A stretch of 64,000 nt of DNA from contig JALJCS010000010.1 of assembly GCA_023055355.1 (NCBI GenBank), positions 19,793,001 to 19,857,000 on the forward strand, given 5' to 3'. A program made the position numbers and the translations under genes. The notes under the pieces were generated by a model. It had not been told where the DNA came from. It did no database searches and was given only the letters and a program-made list of their open reading frames with translations. The number at the start of each line of letters is the position of its first letter. Within the stretch, counting starts at the first letter, position 1. This DNA comes from Agelaius tricolor. Taxonomy: Eukaryota > Chordata > Aves > Passeriformes > Icteridae. Of this stretch, positions 1 through 13,479 are shown piece by piece.

Positions 1-3000
1 AGCCTGCAAAGGTTCAACCCAGACCAGAGTTAGAAATCTTTTTCCCATTAACTCAAAGCCTGTCTATTTTCACATACTCTTGGGAGAATCTGTTTTATGA
101 TTGCTATATCTTTATAAGAGCCATGACAATTGAAAGCATATTCATTCCAAACACAGCGTAAAACAAACAAATACCTTCTCAGGAAATAGATAAAGTTTTG
201 AATGTAAATTGGTGTCTTGGGGGCTAAATGAAAAATCCATACTACAAACCAAAATTATTCTAAGTATTTAAAGTGATATAGAAAAGGCAGCTCATTTTTT
301 GCAAAGTTCATTCAAGAAAACCTGTGAGTGATCACTAAAGAGGACTTCTTACATATTAATCCAGATGACTAATACACATGTGGCAAGTGGGCAAAGGGGC
401 CCACAGAAATAGGTATTTTTGCTGCTTGTCTCTATCTGTACAGCTTGAATCTAATGAATAATTAACCGTAACCCACAGGGGATAGCTAGTGCTTCAGTTA
501 GTGCTTCAGATATCAGAAGCTTTTTGCAGGATCCCTTTTGGTCAGGGAGAATCATGTTGCCAATGCATTTTGGATTATTTTGTTCCCCTCTGGTTCTGCT
601 GGACACAGCCTTGCAATTCATCAGCAGGGCCTGAGGGCTGGCCAGTGGCTTTGACCTGCACAGACTTGCTCTTAGATGTGGACTACAAGAAGCATTTGTT
701 AATCTCTGCCAGGGATACTGTCAAAGTAATTAGATGATTCACTTCTGGACCAGGCCAGATTGCTGTATCAGGCACAATAAAAGACCCAAAGAGCAATCAG
801 AACAAGTAGGAGAGTTCACAGACAGTCATGAATAAAAATATTGTAAGTCTGGAAATATAAAGTATTTCTCTTTTTTGCATACACCCTAGCTTTGGGCTAA
901 ACAGTGCACAGACACAGACTTGAATTTCTGGAAAAGATCTGATCCAGGCATGTGTTTGCAATTTTTGAGGATTTTTTTTTAGGGTTGAATGAGGGATGGG
1001 GAGGAAAAGACAAAATTCCCCCCCCAATCAGTTTCAGACCTGAAAGCTTTCCTTTCCTGTGTGTGGCTTTGGATTTTTTGTTTTGTTTTGTTTTTTCGGG
1101 TTTTAATTTTATTTTTCTTTGCAGTCTCAAGTACTTGTGATTATCTTCTTTTGGCATCCAGCTCAACGTCAGCATGACTATGTTTGTCACAGGTTTTCTA
1201 TGCTGCTGCAAGCAGGACTCAAATTAGGATTGGTGTGACCAAAGGACAATAGCTCTGCCAACAAGACAGACTTTTTTTGATCTAGCTAGCAGATGCTCTG
1301 CTAGCGTCTCTCACTTTTTTGCCTCTCTCTTGCCTAGAGGACTGAAACCAGCCTGTCAGTGCGATCGTCCTTGCGGGAGCTACAACTGTTTGCACAAGGT
1401 CTGAGTCTAGCCTAATTCCTACTTTAATAACTGCTTCCAGCAGCTACTTGTGAAGGCTCTGCTGGTAAACTCCATTTAATATATCATAACTTTAAAGCAG
1501 AGATTTTTCCAGAAATGGCTGCTCTTTTTATAGAGGTTATTTTGCACTCTAGTGGATTATTTTAGATAGTAACAAATTGTCCCTGTGTATCTTTGGTCAT
1601 CAATGACTTGCAAGACAAGTATTGCAGGAGGAGGAGGAGGCCAGAAAGAGAACCTGATGGGGTTCAAACCTTTCATTCCATTTTGTTCCCCTCCCCTGTT
1701 ACTTGACAGGAGTTTTGGAAGAACTAACAGACATATGAAAGACCTGGCATAAAATATTGGACCAGCTTTCCAGGTGTCACTGAGGGGCAGCAGGTCCAGA
1801 GGTGTCTCTCCCGTCCAGACTTGAAAGGATCTCAACTGGCTTTAGCTTTTCATGCAAGCCTGAAGGCTACTGGCTGCCAGTCATCCTGACAAGGTGATGA
1901 CTAATGGGGCAATTAACTCCCTCCCCTAACTTGCTGTCTGTCATGGCAATTGGAAAGGAAATAAGAGCACTTTTCCCTAAGGAAACAGGCTGGCAAATGG
2001 GTTTGGGTCTGTTAAAGCTCTAGTGTTACTGAAATTTCATATTAACAAAATATCAAAAAGTTGTTCCGATGAAGAGCAGGTTCAAGCCCATGTTGTCTGC
2101 TTTTAAATTCCTTTTTAATTCATGTTCACATGCAGAAAAATTCACTTTGTAGCCAACCTCTAATTCCACAGGAGTAAACTGCAGAATTGCCATTGGCTGC
2201 TAAGGGAGAAAGATACAGTTTTGCATTGTCCACTTCATAGAGTAGCAGCTTTTCACTGTGTAATTATTTGATTTGTGTAAAATGAGTTTGAAAGTGGCAG
2301 GCATCAGTAATTTGTTTCCATCTCCTTCAGAATGTTGTTTTTAGTTCATAAACCACAATTGAGGCACAACCGACTGGTTGTTACTCATTATCACCAAATC
2401 CAGCTTCTAGTCATTAAAGCTGATGCTTACAGAGGTGCCCTGTATCTCTGGTGGATTGATATTTGTACCCATAGAATCATAAAACATTACTTCCAGACTT
2501 GCAGACATGCCCAGAGCATGATGGTCAGTTTGTGATACATCTTTGCTGCTGAATTTCAGAGCTCAAACCACCTTTATTTGGGCAAGTGAAAATTTTTCCT
2601 TAGTTCACACCTTTTAGGGAACAAGTTTTAGTATGGATCTCAACAGGACTTCCTGAAAGAAAAGGAGAAAGGGAAAGGAGTCACCATTACTGAACTAGCC
2701 TGCTCTTTATGGTGACCACGAAGCAGCCAGACTATAATCCAAGAGCCACTGTGAAAAGCTACATGACTAATCTCTATTTTCATTGTGTGGTTGGTAGCAG
2801 GAAGGAGGATGTAGCACAACAGTCAATTTATTGGAAGAACAATGTAATCATTCATCAGGGCATTATTCTGAAATAATTTAAATGACAGTAGAGCAGCCCA
2901 CTCTTGACTTAAGAAAATACAAGTCATTCAAATTCCATATCTAATAAGGAAATTGTTCCACTGACTTACTGGCTGGCATAAATTACATGTAGCTAATATG

Positions 3001-5751
3001 TTCCTATTGCAGACCCTGAGGACTCTTTGTTTATGCTAAATGTGAATATATTTTAGCACATGAATTACTATCCTCCTGCTTGCTTCTTGGGCGCCTCCAG
3101 AATAAGTAATACGTTGGCATAACTTTGCCATTTGTCAGCCAGCAGTCTGGTAGCACATTTGCTCGTCAATCTAATTTTAACCTTTTCTCATACGAGCACT
3201 TGGTATTTCATGTAAATCAAGCAGACAGTCTGTCATTCAATAGGATACTATCTTCATAGTCTTCTGAAGTGTGTGCTCTATTGTATGTGCTCCTTATTAA
3301 GTAGCAGAGGTAAAGTAAAACTAATATATTACTTCTGGTTTCTTAATAGCAGAATGCCAGGAATCTCTTTATTACCACAATAGAGACAAATGATATGTCT
3401 GGCAGAGGTTCTGGACAATGGGCCTGGTAATGCATTCAGCACTTTCTGAATTGAAAGGTCTGTCCTGAATGGTAAGTAGTGCAATGCATCATTATAGGCT
3501 TCAGAGCACATATTCTAGGTCTGTTCCTGTTATCACTCTAATTTGCAGTTAATAATATTAAAAAGTATGTTCAACTGATGAATTAAAAAAATATTTCTTA
3601 AACAATTTCCCTGTGATTCCAACAAATTTCTTAATAAAATACGATGCTGGCTGCAAAAGAGAATATAATTCATCATGAAACACATATAAATTAGTTAACG
3701 ATCATTTATTTTCATAATTTGCATAAAAAACATGAAAGGTTTAGTGGTATATCCTTTATCTTATCTCTATCCTTTATCTTATCTTTATCCTTATCTCTGG
3801 TAAGATTTTTCAGAAATTGATTTGGCTAGGAAAATAGTGTGTTTGAAGTTTATCTGTTTTGTCAGTGTTGCTCTACTATTCATGAATTTAATATCTTTGA
3901 TTTTTTAAAACACTAGTGCTCATTTATGCAGCCTAGTTAATAATAATAATGCTGCTCATTCTGACTTATTCAGATATTTTACTGCATTAAGAATGTTTAA
4001 AAAAATTATAGCATTGCAATGAAATTATCTGTGGTGTTATTAATAATCCATTCCTGCATGAGATGTGTAACCATTTATTGCATGGTACAATAGTTACCTG
4101 TTTTATTAATTATGAGTATCATATTCTGATCTAAATTCTCCTTACTGGTATTTTGAATCTATTAGCACTACATTACATTTCACTTCACTCAGGCTTATGA
4201 CTGATAGAATAAAACTCGTGTATTTACTGCTCAGTTCTGTTCTGAGCAGTTATTTCAGGGTCTGGGGCAGACCCTGAGTGGTGCCTGCATTTCTCCCCAG
4301 CACAGTGCTCAGCAGTCCCCTCACAGGCAGCAGAGGCAAAGCTCATCCTCTCCTGAAGCCTCACAAAGTCCCTCCTCAGTCCATACATCCTTCAGGTGCT
4401 CTTTACTTACAGATTGCACCATGCTCTGAGTCCATCCCCACTGTGTAAAATTTATCTCCCCTGCTATGGAATTAACTTGCCTGTGTTGAATTTCTGGGTA
4501 TGAGTTGTATATATAGGTATGATATTTGTTCAATTTCTACCACAAAGTTCTGTTTCTGATTGAAGCCACACTGTAATAGAAATAAAAACATATAAAGTGC
4601 TCCCATCATTACCTCCAGCATCTTTTATAACTAAAAATCAAGTAAAGGCAGTATTTGTCCTTCAGGATGTAAAGTGATATAACTTAGCACTTGTTTGACC
4701 AAAAGGTTTAACCAAAACTAAGTAAATATCTTCAAAGACATAGGCCTGAGGTTTTTGGCCTTGAATAAATATATCTCAGATGAATCTGTCCCATAAAATA
4801 TTCAGGTACTTCTGTTACCTAATTTTGTATAACAGGGGTATGAAGGATTTTATTCTCCCTGCTTTGATAAAGTTCTCACATGGGAGTTTGTTTGGTTTCT
4901 GTATCTCTGTTTCATGCCAGGAGCTACATTTTTTGCTCTCAGGGATGCATCTAGGCAAATTTAATATAGTCAGTGAGGTAGATTGTCTTAAGCAATGACA
5001 GCATTTAATTTCACTGAGCCTCTCAAAAATAATTTTACACATGGTTTTGTTCATTTCATGTCTGGTCCTCTGGTTTACCACCACTGTTCTTACAGCTGTG
5101 AGTTTTACCTAGTTCAGGGAAGTGTATATTACCAATAAAAGTTTGCTCTGAAGAAAAGCAGTGAATTTCTGGGAATTAAGGGACTCTGCATTTTATTGCA
5201 GGCAAAATATTTTCTGGTCATAGTTATTGTTTGTGCATTAAGGCATACATAGTTGTGTTTAACAAACATCTTCTTTCCCTTCAAGTTTTCTACTCTAGCT
5301 CCTTAGGGATTACTGAAGAAATAATCAATCACAAGGACTTGGAAATACAGAATTATGCGTGGGATGTATCCAGCCTCAGATTTTTATTTAAGAAGGAAAT
5401 TGATTTTTAATTCTGTGCCTGTATGAAGAAAAAAAAATAAATTATGGTAATGAGTTGCTACAGCTGCAGACAACCTGGGTAATAATTTTTTCCTGGTGTA
5501 CAGGAAAACATCCCTAAGTACAAATTCAGTTCAAGTTATCACCAATATATTTCTCCAGGTATCAAGGCCAAAATCCAGCCATGTCTTTTGGAAGTTGTGT
5601 AGTAGGCAAGCACAATGGGGAAGAGTTTTGTCTTTCCCTTTTTATGTGATTTTTTTTTATATTTGGTAGAGAAGCTTTATTGCTATTTACTATTTGCAAG
5701 CTGTTCTGTAGCTATTTATATTCAATTTTTTAAGGTATGTAATAGAATTCC
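1..5751. other. Intergenic DNA upstream of ITGB6, no gene seen
   Basis: AT-rich with stops in all frames. The longest open stretches (up to about 104 codons) lack splice context or protein-like composition. It could include the downstream flank of RBMS1, the expected neighbour by synteny, but nothing here identifies that gene. A smoothly non-repetitive block at about 2,840-3,290 is noted as a possible conserved noncoding element. Confidence 0.6.
3751..3798 (+). repeat. Tandem repeat, 18-base unit
   Basis: Two near-perfect copies of ATCCTTTATCTTATCTCT (3,751-3,768 and 3,769-3,786, one difference) plus a shortened third copy to 3,798. Confidence 0.9.
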
Positions 5752-5793
5752 CTAGTCTGTCACAGACTAGTCTGTCACTAGTCTGTCACTAGT
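5752..5793 (+). repeat. Tandem and inverted repeat based on CTAGTCTGTCAC
   Basis: Three direct copies of the 11-base unit TAGTCTGTCAC, the first two separated by AGAC-containing sequence. CTAGTCTG (5,752-5,759) and CAGACTAG (5,763-5,770) form a perfect 8-base inverted repeat with a 3-base loop. Confidence 0.88.
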
Positions 5794-8640
5794 GCCTCAT
5801 TATTGTTGGTAGCTCAGGAAGTTCTTGGTGACTGCTGTGATGTACATATCTCCAAATGCATCTCAGCCCCTGGCACATGGCTGGGCTGCTGGCTCTGGGA
5901 GAGGCAGGGGAGATCTCTGGTGCTGCTGAGCTGCTGCTCTCACCTGTGGCTGTCAGGGCAGCTCAGCTCCTCTCCCTTTGTGCTCCCCAGCTGCCTGAGC
6001 AGCCTGGGCTTTGGGCACAGCACCACGCTAAGGGGGTGAAGTTTGCTAAGGGGCTTCATTGTTTTGCAGGCAGGAGAGGGGGAGAGGACACTGCAGGGTG
6101 TCAGTTCCATGGCAGCACATCCCACAGGGCTTCAGCATGGCCAGAGTCAGCACAGGGGCTCTTGCCTCCCCACCTACGTGCATGAGCCCAAAGGGCTGTG
6201 CCCCAGTCAGGCATGCTGAGACAGGGTGGAACAGGAGCTGGTTATCTTCCTCTTTGGGTCCTGAAGAGATGGGCTGGTTGCTTTATTCACTGCTGTAGGT
6301 AGAGGAAAAGTGTCAGTACTGATGGTGACGGGTCCTCAGCTGGGACACGTGGGATTTGCCCCCATGTCAGAGCAGCCTGGCCATGGGGAAGGGGCCTGCT
6401 GAGCCCACTGTGCCACTGTGGGGTGCCCCAGGCACTGCAGCTTCCAGCCCCACCCCAAGAAATGCCATTTCCCTGCCTTTTCACAGGTTTTTCTAATTCT
6501 CAACTAGGTGCATTCCTAGGACAATTTTAGATCCTCACTTCATCTCTGGCTATTTTTTATGTCTTTTCTCTTTTCTTACAGTGCTCCCCCAGTTCCTTAA
6601 CTACTGCTCAGGGAAATGATGTGAGCACTGGGCTGCCTCTGCTCTTTATGCCTGGCTTCCCACCCAGTTCCTTAGAAGAGTATTACAGCTGCTTGCTGCT
6701 CTGATTTGTAACCCAGCTGGCACTGATGCTTCCTTGTGCATTCCCTAAGGTAATTCTGCCTCCCTGCCATTTCTGCTTTTGTCTGGGGCTTGTCTGGGAT
6801 TCCTCTGTTCTCTATCCCAAACTAATTGTGTTTTGCTGCTCAGATCAAAGAACCTGGCTTTATGTCTATTAAGATGAACATACAATGCAGTTTATGAGGA
6901 AGAAGCTCCTTTGGGAAGTGTCAAAGCAGGTGCCTGTGAGGTGGAAGCACTGCCCTGCAGAAAGAGGGGAGATTAGGATTATAACAGATACAAAACTTCA
7001 ACATTATTCTTTAAAATAATGGATTAATTTTTCCAGTGACAGTGTGCTGTGTATCCCTGTGCTAAGAGGGCCTCTATTTCTTCCCTCTGAAATGGGAAAA
7101 GAAAGTGGTTGCTTAAGTCCCTATTGATGTACAGCACATGAATTCCAGTTTTGATTTTATGAACAGCCTCTATCATCCTGTCTTGCCTGGACTGCCTCAT
7201 ACTCATTGTACTGTGGGGTTAGACACACTGTCACCATTCCTATAAATAGCTGCTTGGTTGTGAAGGACCAGTAGTGTTTCCTCTGGGAAGAACAGGATTT
7301 TGACTACTGGCATTTTAGGCCAGTTTTTGTCAGACTTTCTATAGGAGATAGGGTTTGGAGAATACAATGTCTGCTAAAGAAAGACAGTAAACAAAGTATT
7401 AATGTTTGAAACACAGGCACTCGGTGAGCCTGGAGAATCCACAGAGAAAAGTGAAGTTTGAAGGAGCAGGATGCTGGAGTGCTTTTAAAACAGAGGCTTG
7501 ACTTCAGGGCTGGTGAGAAGCAAGGCAGCTGCCATGTGGAAAAAGGGAAGCTCTCTGTGATCCTGCAGAAAGCCGGGCTGCAGTGCAAGGATGGCTGCAG
7601 TGCCAGGGAATCTGCTCTGCACACGAGAAATGTTCAAGTGCACTGGGAGCAGCAGGTAAGACAACACATTTTTCTGTAAATTTTTGGAGCAAATGAGGAA
7701 GTGCCTGTGTGTGGAAAGCCTTGTGTTTCGGGTCTTTAGCTGTTAGTAAGACCTTTTGAAGGGTGGAGGGCACGGGCAGGCAAACAACCTCAGAGCTGGT
7801 TCAATAAGGATGGAAGTTTTTAAACTCGTGGATGGAGTGAGGATCCCTGGTTTTAAGGACACATGCAATTTGGGCTGTGTGAGCCTGTTCTGTGAGTAAA
7901 TGCCTTGGGGACACTCATCCTGCTGGCCACGCAGTGAGGCAAGTTCCAGTGACAGTACAAGAGCAAGGATTTCAATGGCAGGTAACGAGGCTTGGTGGCT
8001 CTCTTCTCCTGACTATTAAAAGAAACAAATGCCAAGATATTTGGGGGGTTTTCTTACAACTAGCAACCAATCTGGAATTCAGATGCCATGTTCTACAGCC
8101 TGGGCAGATTCCAAGGGCACATTGAATTGACAGCAGCACCCTTTGTGCTGGGCAACTCTGTACGCCCTGCTGAAAGAAAAGAAACAGAGCGCTGCATTCA
8201 GGGATGTGCCTAACTTCTCCTGAACAGCGAGGAAATCTCCACACTTGCCAGTTATCTCTTCTGTGCTTTTCCTCAGTTGTGGCTGGGGCCATCTGACGAG
8301 TGTTTCCCTCTCGCGCCCAGCGCGCAGTCTGTCTGCTGTCAGCAGTTAATGAAGTCGCTCGCAAGACGCCATTCCCTGGGGAAAAGCAGGGCTATGAGCA
8401 GAGCCGGTGCTTGCAGCTCTGGCTGCAGTGCTCTCAGCCCTGCTTTTGCTGTGCCACCAGCTCTGATGATTGTGCCCCTTCTGAACAATGGTCTTTCACT
8501 CTGGAGCTACTGCTATTCCCAATGCCAAAAGCGGTGCCTTTCCTTCTGGCAGAGCTCAGTGAGTGCTTCTGTGCTGTCCCCAGTGACAGGCACAGGTTCT
8601 GAGATACCACAAGAATGTGCAGAAAGTGAATGAGTAAATT
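5794..8640. other. Moderately GC-richer intergenic block, no gene seen
   Basis: Richer in G+C and in CAG/CTG words than its flanks. It gives several longer chance frames on both strands, up to 130 codons on the minus strand at 7,972-8,364. None shows a recognisable domain, a consistent exon structure or CpG enrichment. Confidence 0.55.
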
Positions 8641-11600
8641 TATTGCAGCAAGTGTTTTTAATAATAGTCCTCAGTGAACGTCATTGTCAGATGCTTCATC
8701 AATGCACATCCTAGAACAAGGAGGGAAAAAGAAAGGGTTTTTTTCAGAGAACAAGGTTATTTCCATGCTACTGAAATAGAAAGGCAAACTGTTAATATGA
8801 TGAAAACATCACCTCTTAGCCCAGCTGAGCTTGCATGTCTTGGTGTGGTTAAGCTTTGTGTTTAAGAGGAGTTGTGTGCTGGTCTAGACAGAGGTGAGCT
8901 ATAAAAGAAGCAAAATCAGCAAAAATAAATAGAGATAAAGAATGGTGAATCATGATGACATATTGCTCAAAGTATGTAAGATCATGTAAATACTTATCAT
9001 GCTGTGTAGAGCATACAGTCATTATTTGTGCAAGTAAAGCCAAAAGACAATTCAGTGCACTTTAATGACTATGTTTGCAATTTAACCCACAATAAATTTG
9101 CAGTTGAACACCTTCATAAGAAAATTTAGCTAACAATGCCAATAAATGGTGAAAAAGAGAAAAACTAATTAAGGCAGCGTTCACTTTGAACATCTCTCTT
9201 CAGGAGATGTCAGGGAAGACTTATTTTAAAAATGTTTCATTTCATATACACTGTTTATTATTTTATATCAGAGTTAATATTCTTAGAAGACTTCCCCAAA
9301 CCAAGCTGTCAAAATTTTAATTCTCAGAAAGCTATAATGAGGTTTTCAACAAAATGAAGATCTTTCTGCATTGTGATCCAAATGTCTGAATCATTTCTAC
9401 ATGAACAGAGTTACAATTGTTGTTGCATATGAACCTTTGCTCAGGTGCCTCATCCTCCTGCTTATATAAAACCAGAACAAACACTAGCCCCTTGTTACTC
9501 ATACTTTTCATACTAATTCTGGTTGGCTGAATTAGTTTAAGTGATTCATGACCTATGTTAAAATTTAACACAGCCTTTAATGTGTTCAGCCTGACACATG
9601 GTGCCTTATAATATTGATATATCTCACCGACCAAGCAATCTGCATCAGCTTGCTGAAGCACGCCTTGAGGGGAAAATGACACTGTAGTCCTGATCTACTT
9701 CTCTGCCAAAACTTTAATTAAACATTCATGCTATCAGTTAAGAGTGAAGGAGCTTGGGGAAGTGCATGAAATGCCAGTCCTGCCATTAACAATATTTCTT
9801 TTTATATATCTCTTCTTTAGGAAGATAGGAATATACCTCTTAAATCTGACATCTGTGACCGGGTTAGCATCTCAATGGTATTCAAAACTCTGATCTGTCT
9901 TGCTCTCTGGTATCTTATACATAAGAAAACACAATTCCATCTGATTGTCTGTATTCAGCACTTTTTTCCAGTAACACCCAAAGCAGAGAGTGTTTAGCAG
10001 AGCAGAACTGGAGTAGTGGTGCTCTGGCAGTGGATCTCATCCTTTTCCTGGGGTACAGAGTTGTGAACCTGAGGACAGGCATCTCCTTAGGGTTTGTTTC
10101 CCATTGCTGGGACCCAGAGAGCCTGAAGGCTGGTGAGGCAATCCTCAGCCTTCTGCAGCCACTTGTGTGGGAGGTAGGGCCTGGTCCAAATGAGGTTTCA
10201 TTTAGCAATAGCTGCCCCTGAAATGAGGCTCTGCCAGACTACTTAGGGATGGCACTTGTATGATAAAGCCTTCTGGCTGTGTCTGCAGGAGTATCTTATG
10301 AGGATCATGGAGAAATTGGTTTTTCTTCCCTCAGTGGAACTGTCTGGGGGTAGAGAAGACAAATGCTGCCATTTCTCCCCAGGGCAGAAAACCTACTTGG
10401 AATGATGAACCTTGGCATCTTTAGAAGATGCTTCTTCCCTCCTTGAGAACCATGCTAGCAGCAATTAATCTCATCCAACAGTGGTGGATATTACAACCAC
10501 AGCCAATATCTCAAATGGCTGTTTAAAATAAGCTTCAGCAAGATTTGTCCTTTTCTGACCCTTTCCTGGCTTCCACATCTCTTGTGCTTGGCTGTCCTCC
10601 ACCCAGGCTTTCAGGCTCAGATTTGGAAATCCCCTGCTCCTGACAGTGGACTGGTTTTTTGGCAATATTTACCTGCCATCCTTGTGAAATAGAGTCAAGG
10701 CCTCCGTGGTGCCCGTGCTGTTATTCAGAGTGCTAATAGACATTGTAAACAGATAGAGATTGTCAGATTTCTGCCACAAGAACTGCACTGAGGAATTTCC
10801 TCAGCCAGGAAGGCTGCCCAGGTTGGAGCTTGTGATGCTTTGTCTGACCCTGAGCCTGGATTTGTTCTAGTTGTAAGAGGAGAGAAGCTACTTCTGAGGA
10901 ATGATCTTCCTCAAGCTTCATTATAATAACAGAAGCAGCACAATACCAGGTTCATGAAGAAAATTATGCACCCTAAATCCATGAACTTAGAAGAATGTCA
11001 GAAAAAGGCCAAGTCTTGAAAAATTAGTTAATATGCAAGTTCAGAAGCATGAGCTAAATCAAACTATCATTGTTCAACCCACAAGTACAGCAAATAAACC
11101 TAACAGGGGATTTTTAAGCAGCAGGGAAAGAAGAGAAAAGCACTCCTTTTAAAGTGGTTGGGACAAATCAGATGGTAATGTATGAGAACATAAATATCAG
11201 CTCAGGATACAGGAAAAATAGGCTTTTGTACTCCCCTTGAGCAAGCTGATGATGTGGGAGACAGTAAAAATGGGTGTTTTTATCAGTAATGTGATGCACA
11301 GGCATCATGAATAGCTGTGTGTCAGCACAGTCAATAAATAACTGCAATGGTTTTGTTTACTTGCCTGTTTGCTTAAAACTGTGAATATTGATCAAATTTC
11401 ACAAAATTAGACAGAAAACTGTGATGTCATGAGAACATGACAAATAGGCACTTTCCACAAGTGCTGAGACTATTAGATAATCTAAATTCAAATTTTTACC
11501 CTGGTTTTTGACTGTTATTTCCTGTACCCATCTTGTCTAATCTTCATATTAATATGACACAGGCAGAAGAAGGTGTTTCTGTTTTCCCTACATGCAAGAA

Positions 11601-13479
11601 AGTTGACACACTACACAGCTAGAGGGGAACATTTCTGGCTTTGTAGCATAGAAAGAAAATGTGCTCTGGAGCATCTGATAGGCCTGAGTTAGGAACCAGT
11701 TTGCTCTTGACTGTGTCTATGGAAATTGCAGAGTGAGGCACCTCCTGTGTATCAGCCCAAGTCCTGTGCCTGCTGCTCCCTGGAGGTTTGATTGTTGCCA
11801 TACCCATGACTTGGCAGGGTCCTGGGAGCAAACCAGTGTTTGACCTGTTTGAATTTTTTCTTGGTTTTTTCTGTTGCTCTCAGACATTGCTGAGCACAAT
11901 TTTTCTGATTTTAGAGGGTGCTCAGGTGCCTCTTCCAGATTAATGTTAACTCACTGATCTCTTTACCTTCTTCTTGTACTGTTTTGAAATTTTGTGGTGT
12001 TCCCCCGGTAGTTTGACACTCAAATGTCTCTATTGATTGGGGTAGACAGGGTCTTGCTCTAACTGAGAAAATCTCATCCACAAGATCAGTATCTTACTAT
12101 AGATCAAAAGAAAAATAATGTTGGAAAGAATCACATCATAACTGACTGAATAAATAGCTGACGCCTATGAGTCAGTGTCTGCATTTCTTCCCTAACACAA
12201 CACTACAGGGTTGACTGCCTTTCAATAGGTTTGTCCCATAATTTCAGGTAATGATTAACTCCCAATGACTAAAATATCTCCAGGAGAACTGATGAGACAT
12301 TTCACAAAGCTACTCAAGTTCAAAAGTATATTCAAGCTATCACTTAAGCTCTTTCATGCAAAAATACTTATTTTACCAGAAGCTATTTTAAAACTGCCTC
12401 ATAAATATAAGTTCAGCAGTACTGAGCATAGTTTTAAGCTAAAATTATTGTATTCAAGGAAAATGTACACATAGTATGTGCATGCAGTTTATTATTTATT
12501 CCATTTATAAAACAGAAGCTGTTTTAGTGCCACTAGCAGTGCAATCATTTATGAGATAAAATATAGCTGTACCAGATCACAGTGTAGAATAAAAAACTAA
12601 AGGAATGAGCCATGGAAAAAACAAAAACCAGAGGAAATCTGTGTGAGTAGGTTTGTCCTGAAGGAAAAGCTCCCACTGCAGGGTTTCATTCTTGAAGAGG
12701 GTGTGTTAAAGCATGCAAGATAATAAAGAGCAGCAGATGTCTTAAAAATTGGTGTTATGAGGAGTGTCGTAAGGAATTCAGCTTTTGAGAAGAAGGAGGA
12801 TTTTTCACACAAACTGGATGAACTCTGTTGGAGCAAACATGGCATTGATTTTCTGGAACCAAGATTGCTATAACTGGTATCATTATAGTATAACAGATCA
12901 TGTAGAATGTTACAAAATAATAGATGATAACAACGTATACATATACACATACACACATACATCAGTATAATCAGTAAAAGAATTCTAAGAAATAGGAGAG
13001 GATGTTGGGGGACACTTGTAAGTAATTTTGATGCCTGGTTCTGAAAAGCAAAGCATGGTGAATAAGTTTGGGAAAGAAATATCAGATGGGAGAAAAATGG
13101 ACACTGACGTGTCCATGTGTGGGAATGTGGTGTGTGTGGCCTGGGTGTTAGGAATAAAAGGGATGTGACACTTTAAAAATAATTTGCACATTGTCATAGA
13201 AGATGAGCTGAGAAGTTTGTGTACAAAAACTGCAAACACAGGCTAGAGCTGCAGGATCCAAGGCGATCCCAAATCTTCCATGGTTAGTGAAGGATGGTGG
13301 ATGTGTGATCTATGACTGAAACACATTTAAACTAATGTGTAGTCTTTTAAGAAAACTAGAAATAAAACCAGAGAGAGGTGGCCTGGGCAGAACGGAATCT
13401 GTCAAGGTAAAGGTCTTCTGAAGGGCCACTGAGGAGCAACATTTTCCATAGAGGTCTAACTCAGATGACTGCAAGCATG
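8641..13479. other. Intergenic DNA, no gene seen
   Basis: Ordinary AT-rich sequence with only short chance frames. Bases 12.6-13.48 kb might extend the decayed LINE upstream, but I see no convincing motif there. Confidence 0.55.
12929..12965 (+). repeat. CA/TA-type microsatellite
   Basis: An interrupted run of alternating purine-pyrimidine, GTATACATATACACATACAC followed by ACATACATC. Such tracts vary in length and can adopt Z-DNA-like structure. Confidence 0.75.

Noticed and set aside
2470..2490. CATAGAATCATAAAA as a possible antisense CR1 tail
   Set aside because: Only a short match and no adjoining CR1 sequence on either side.
7972..8364. Minus-strand 130-codon frame in the GC-richer upstream block
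   Set aside because: No recognisable domain, low-quality composition and no neighbouring exons. Likely chance.
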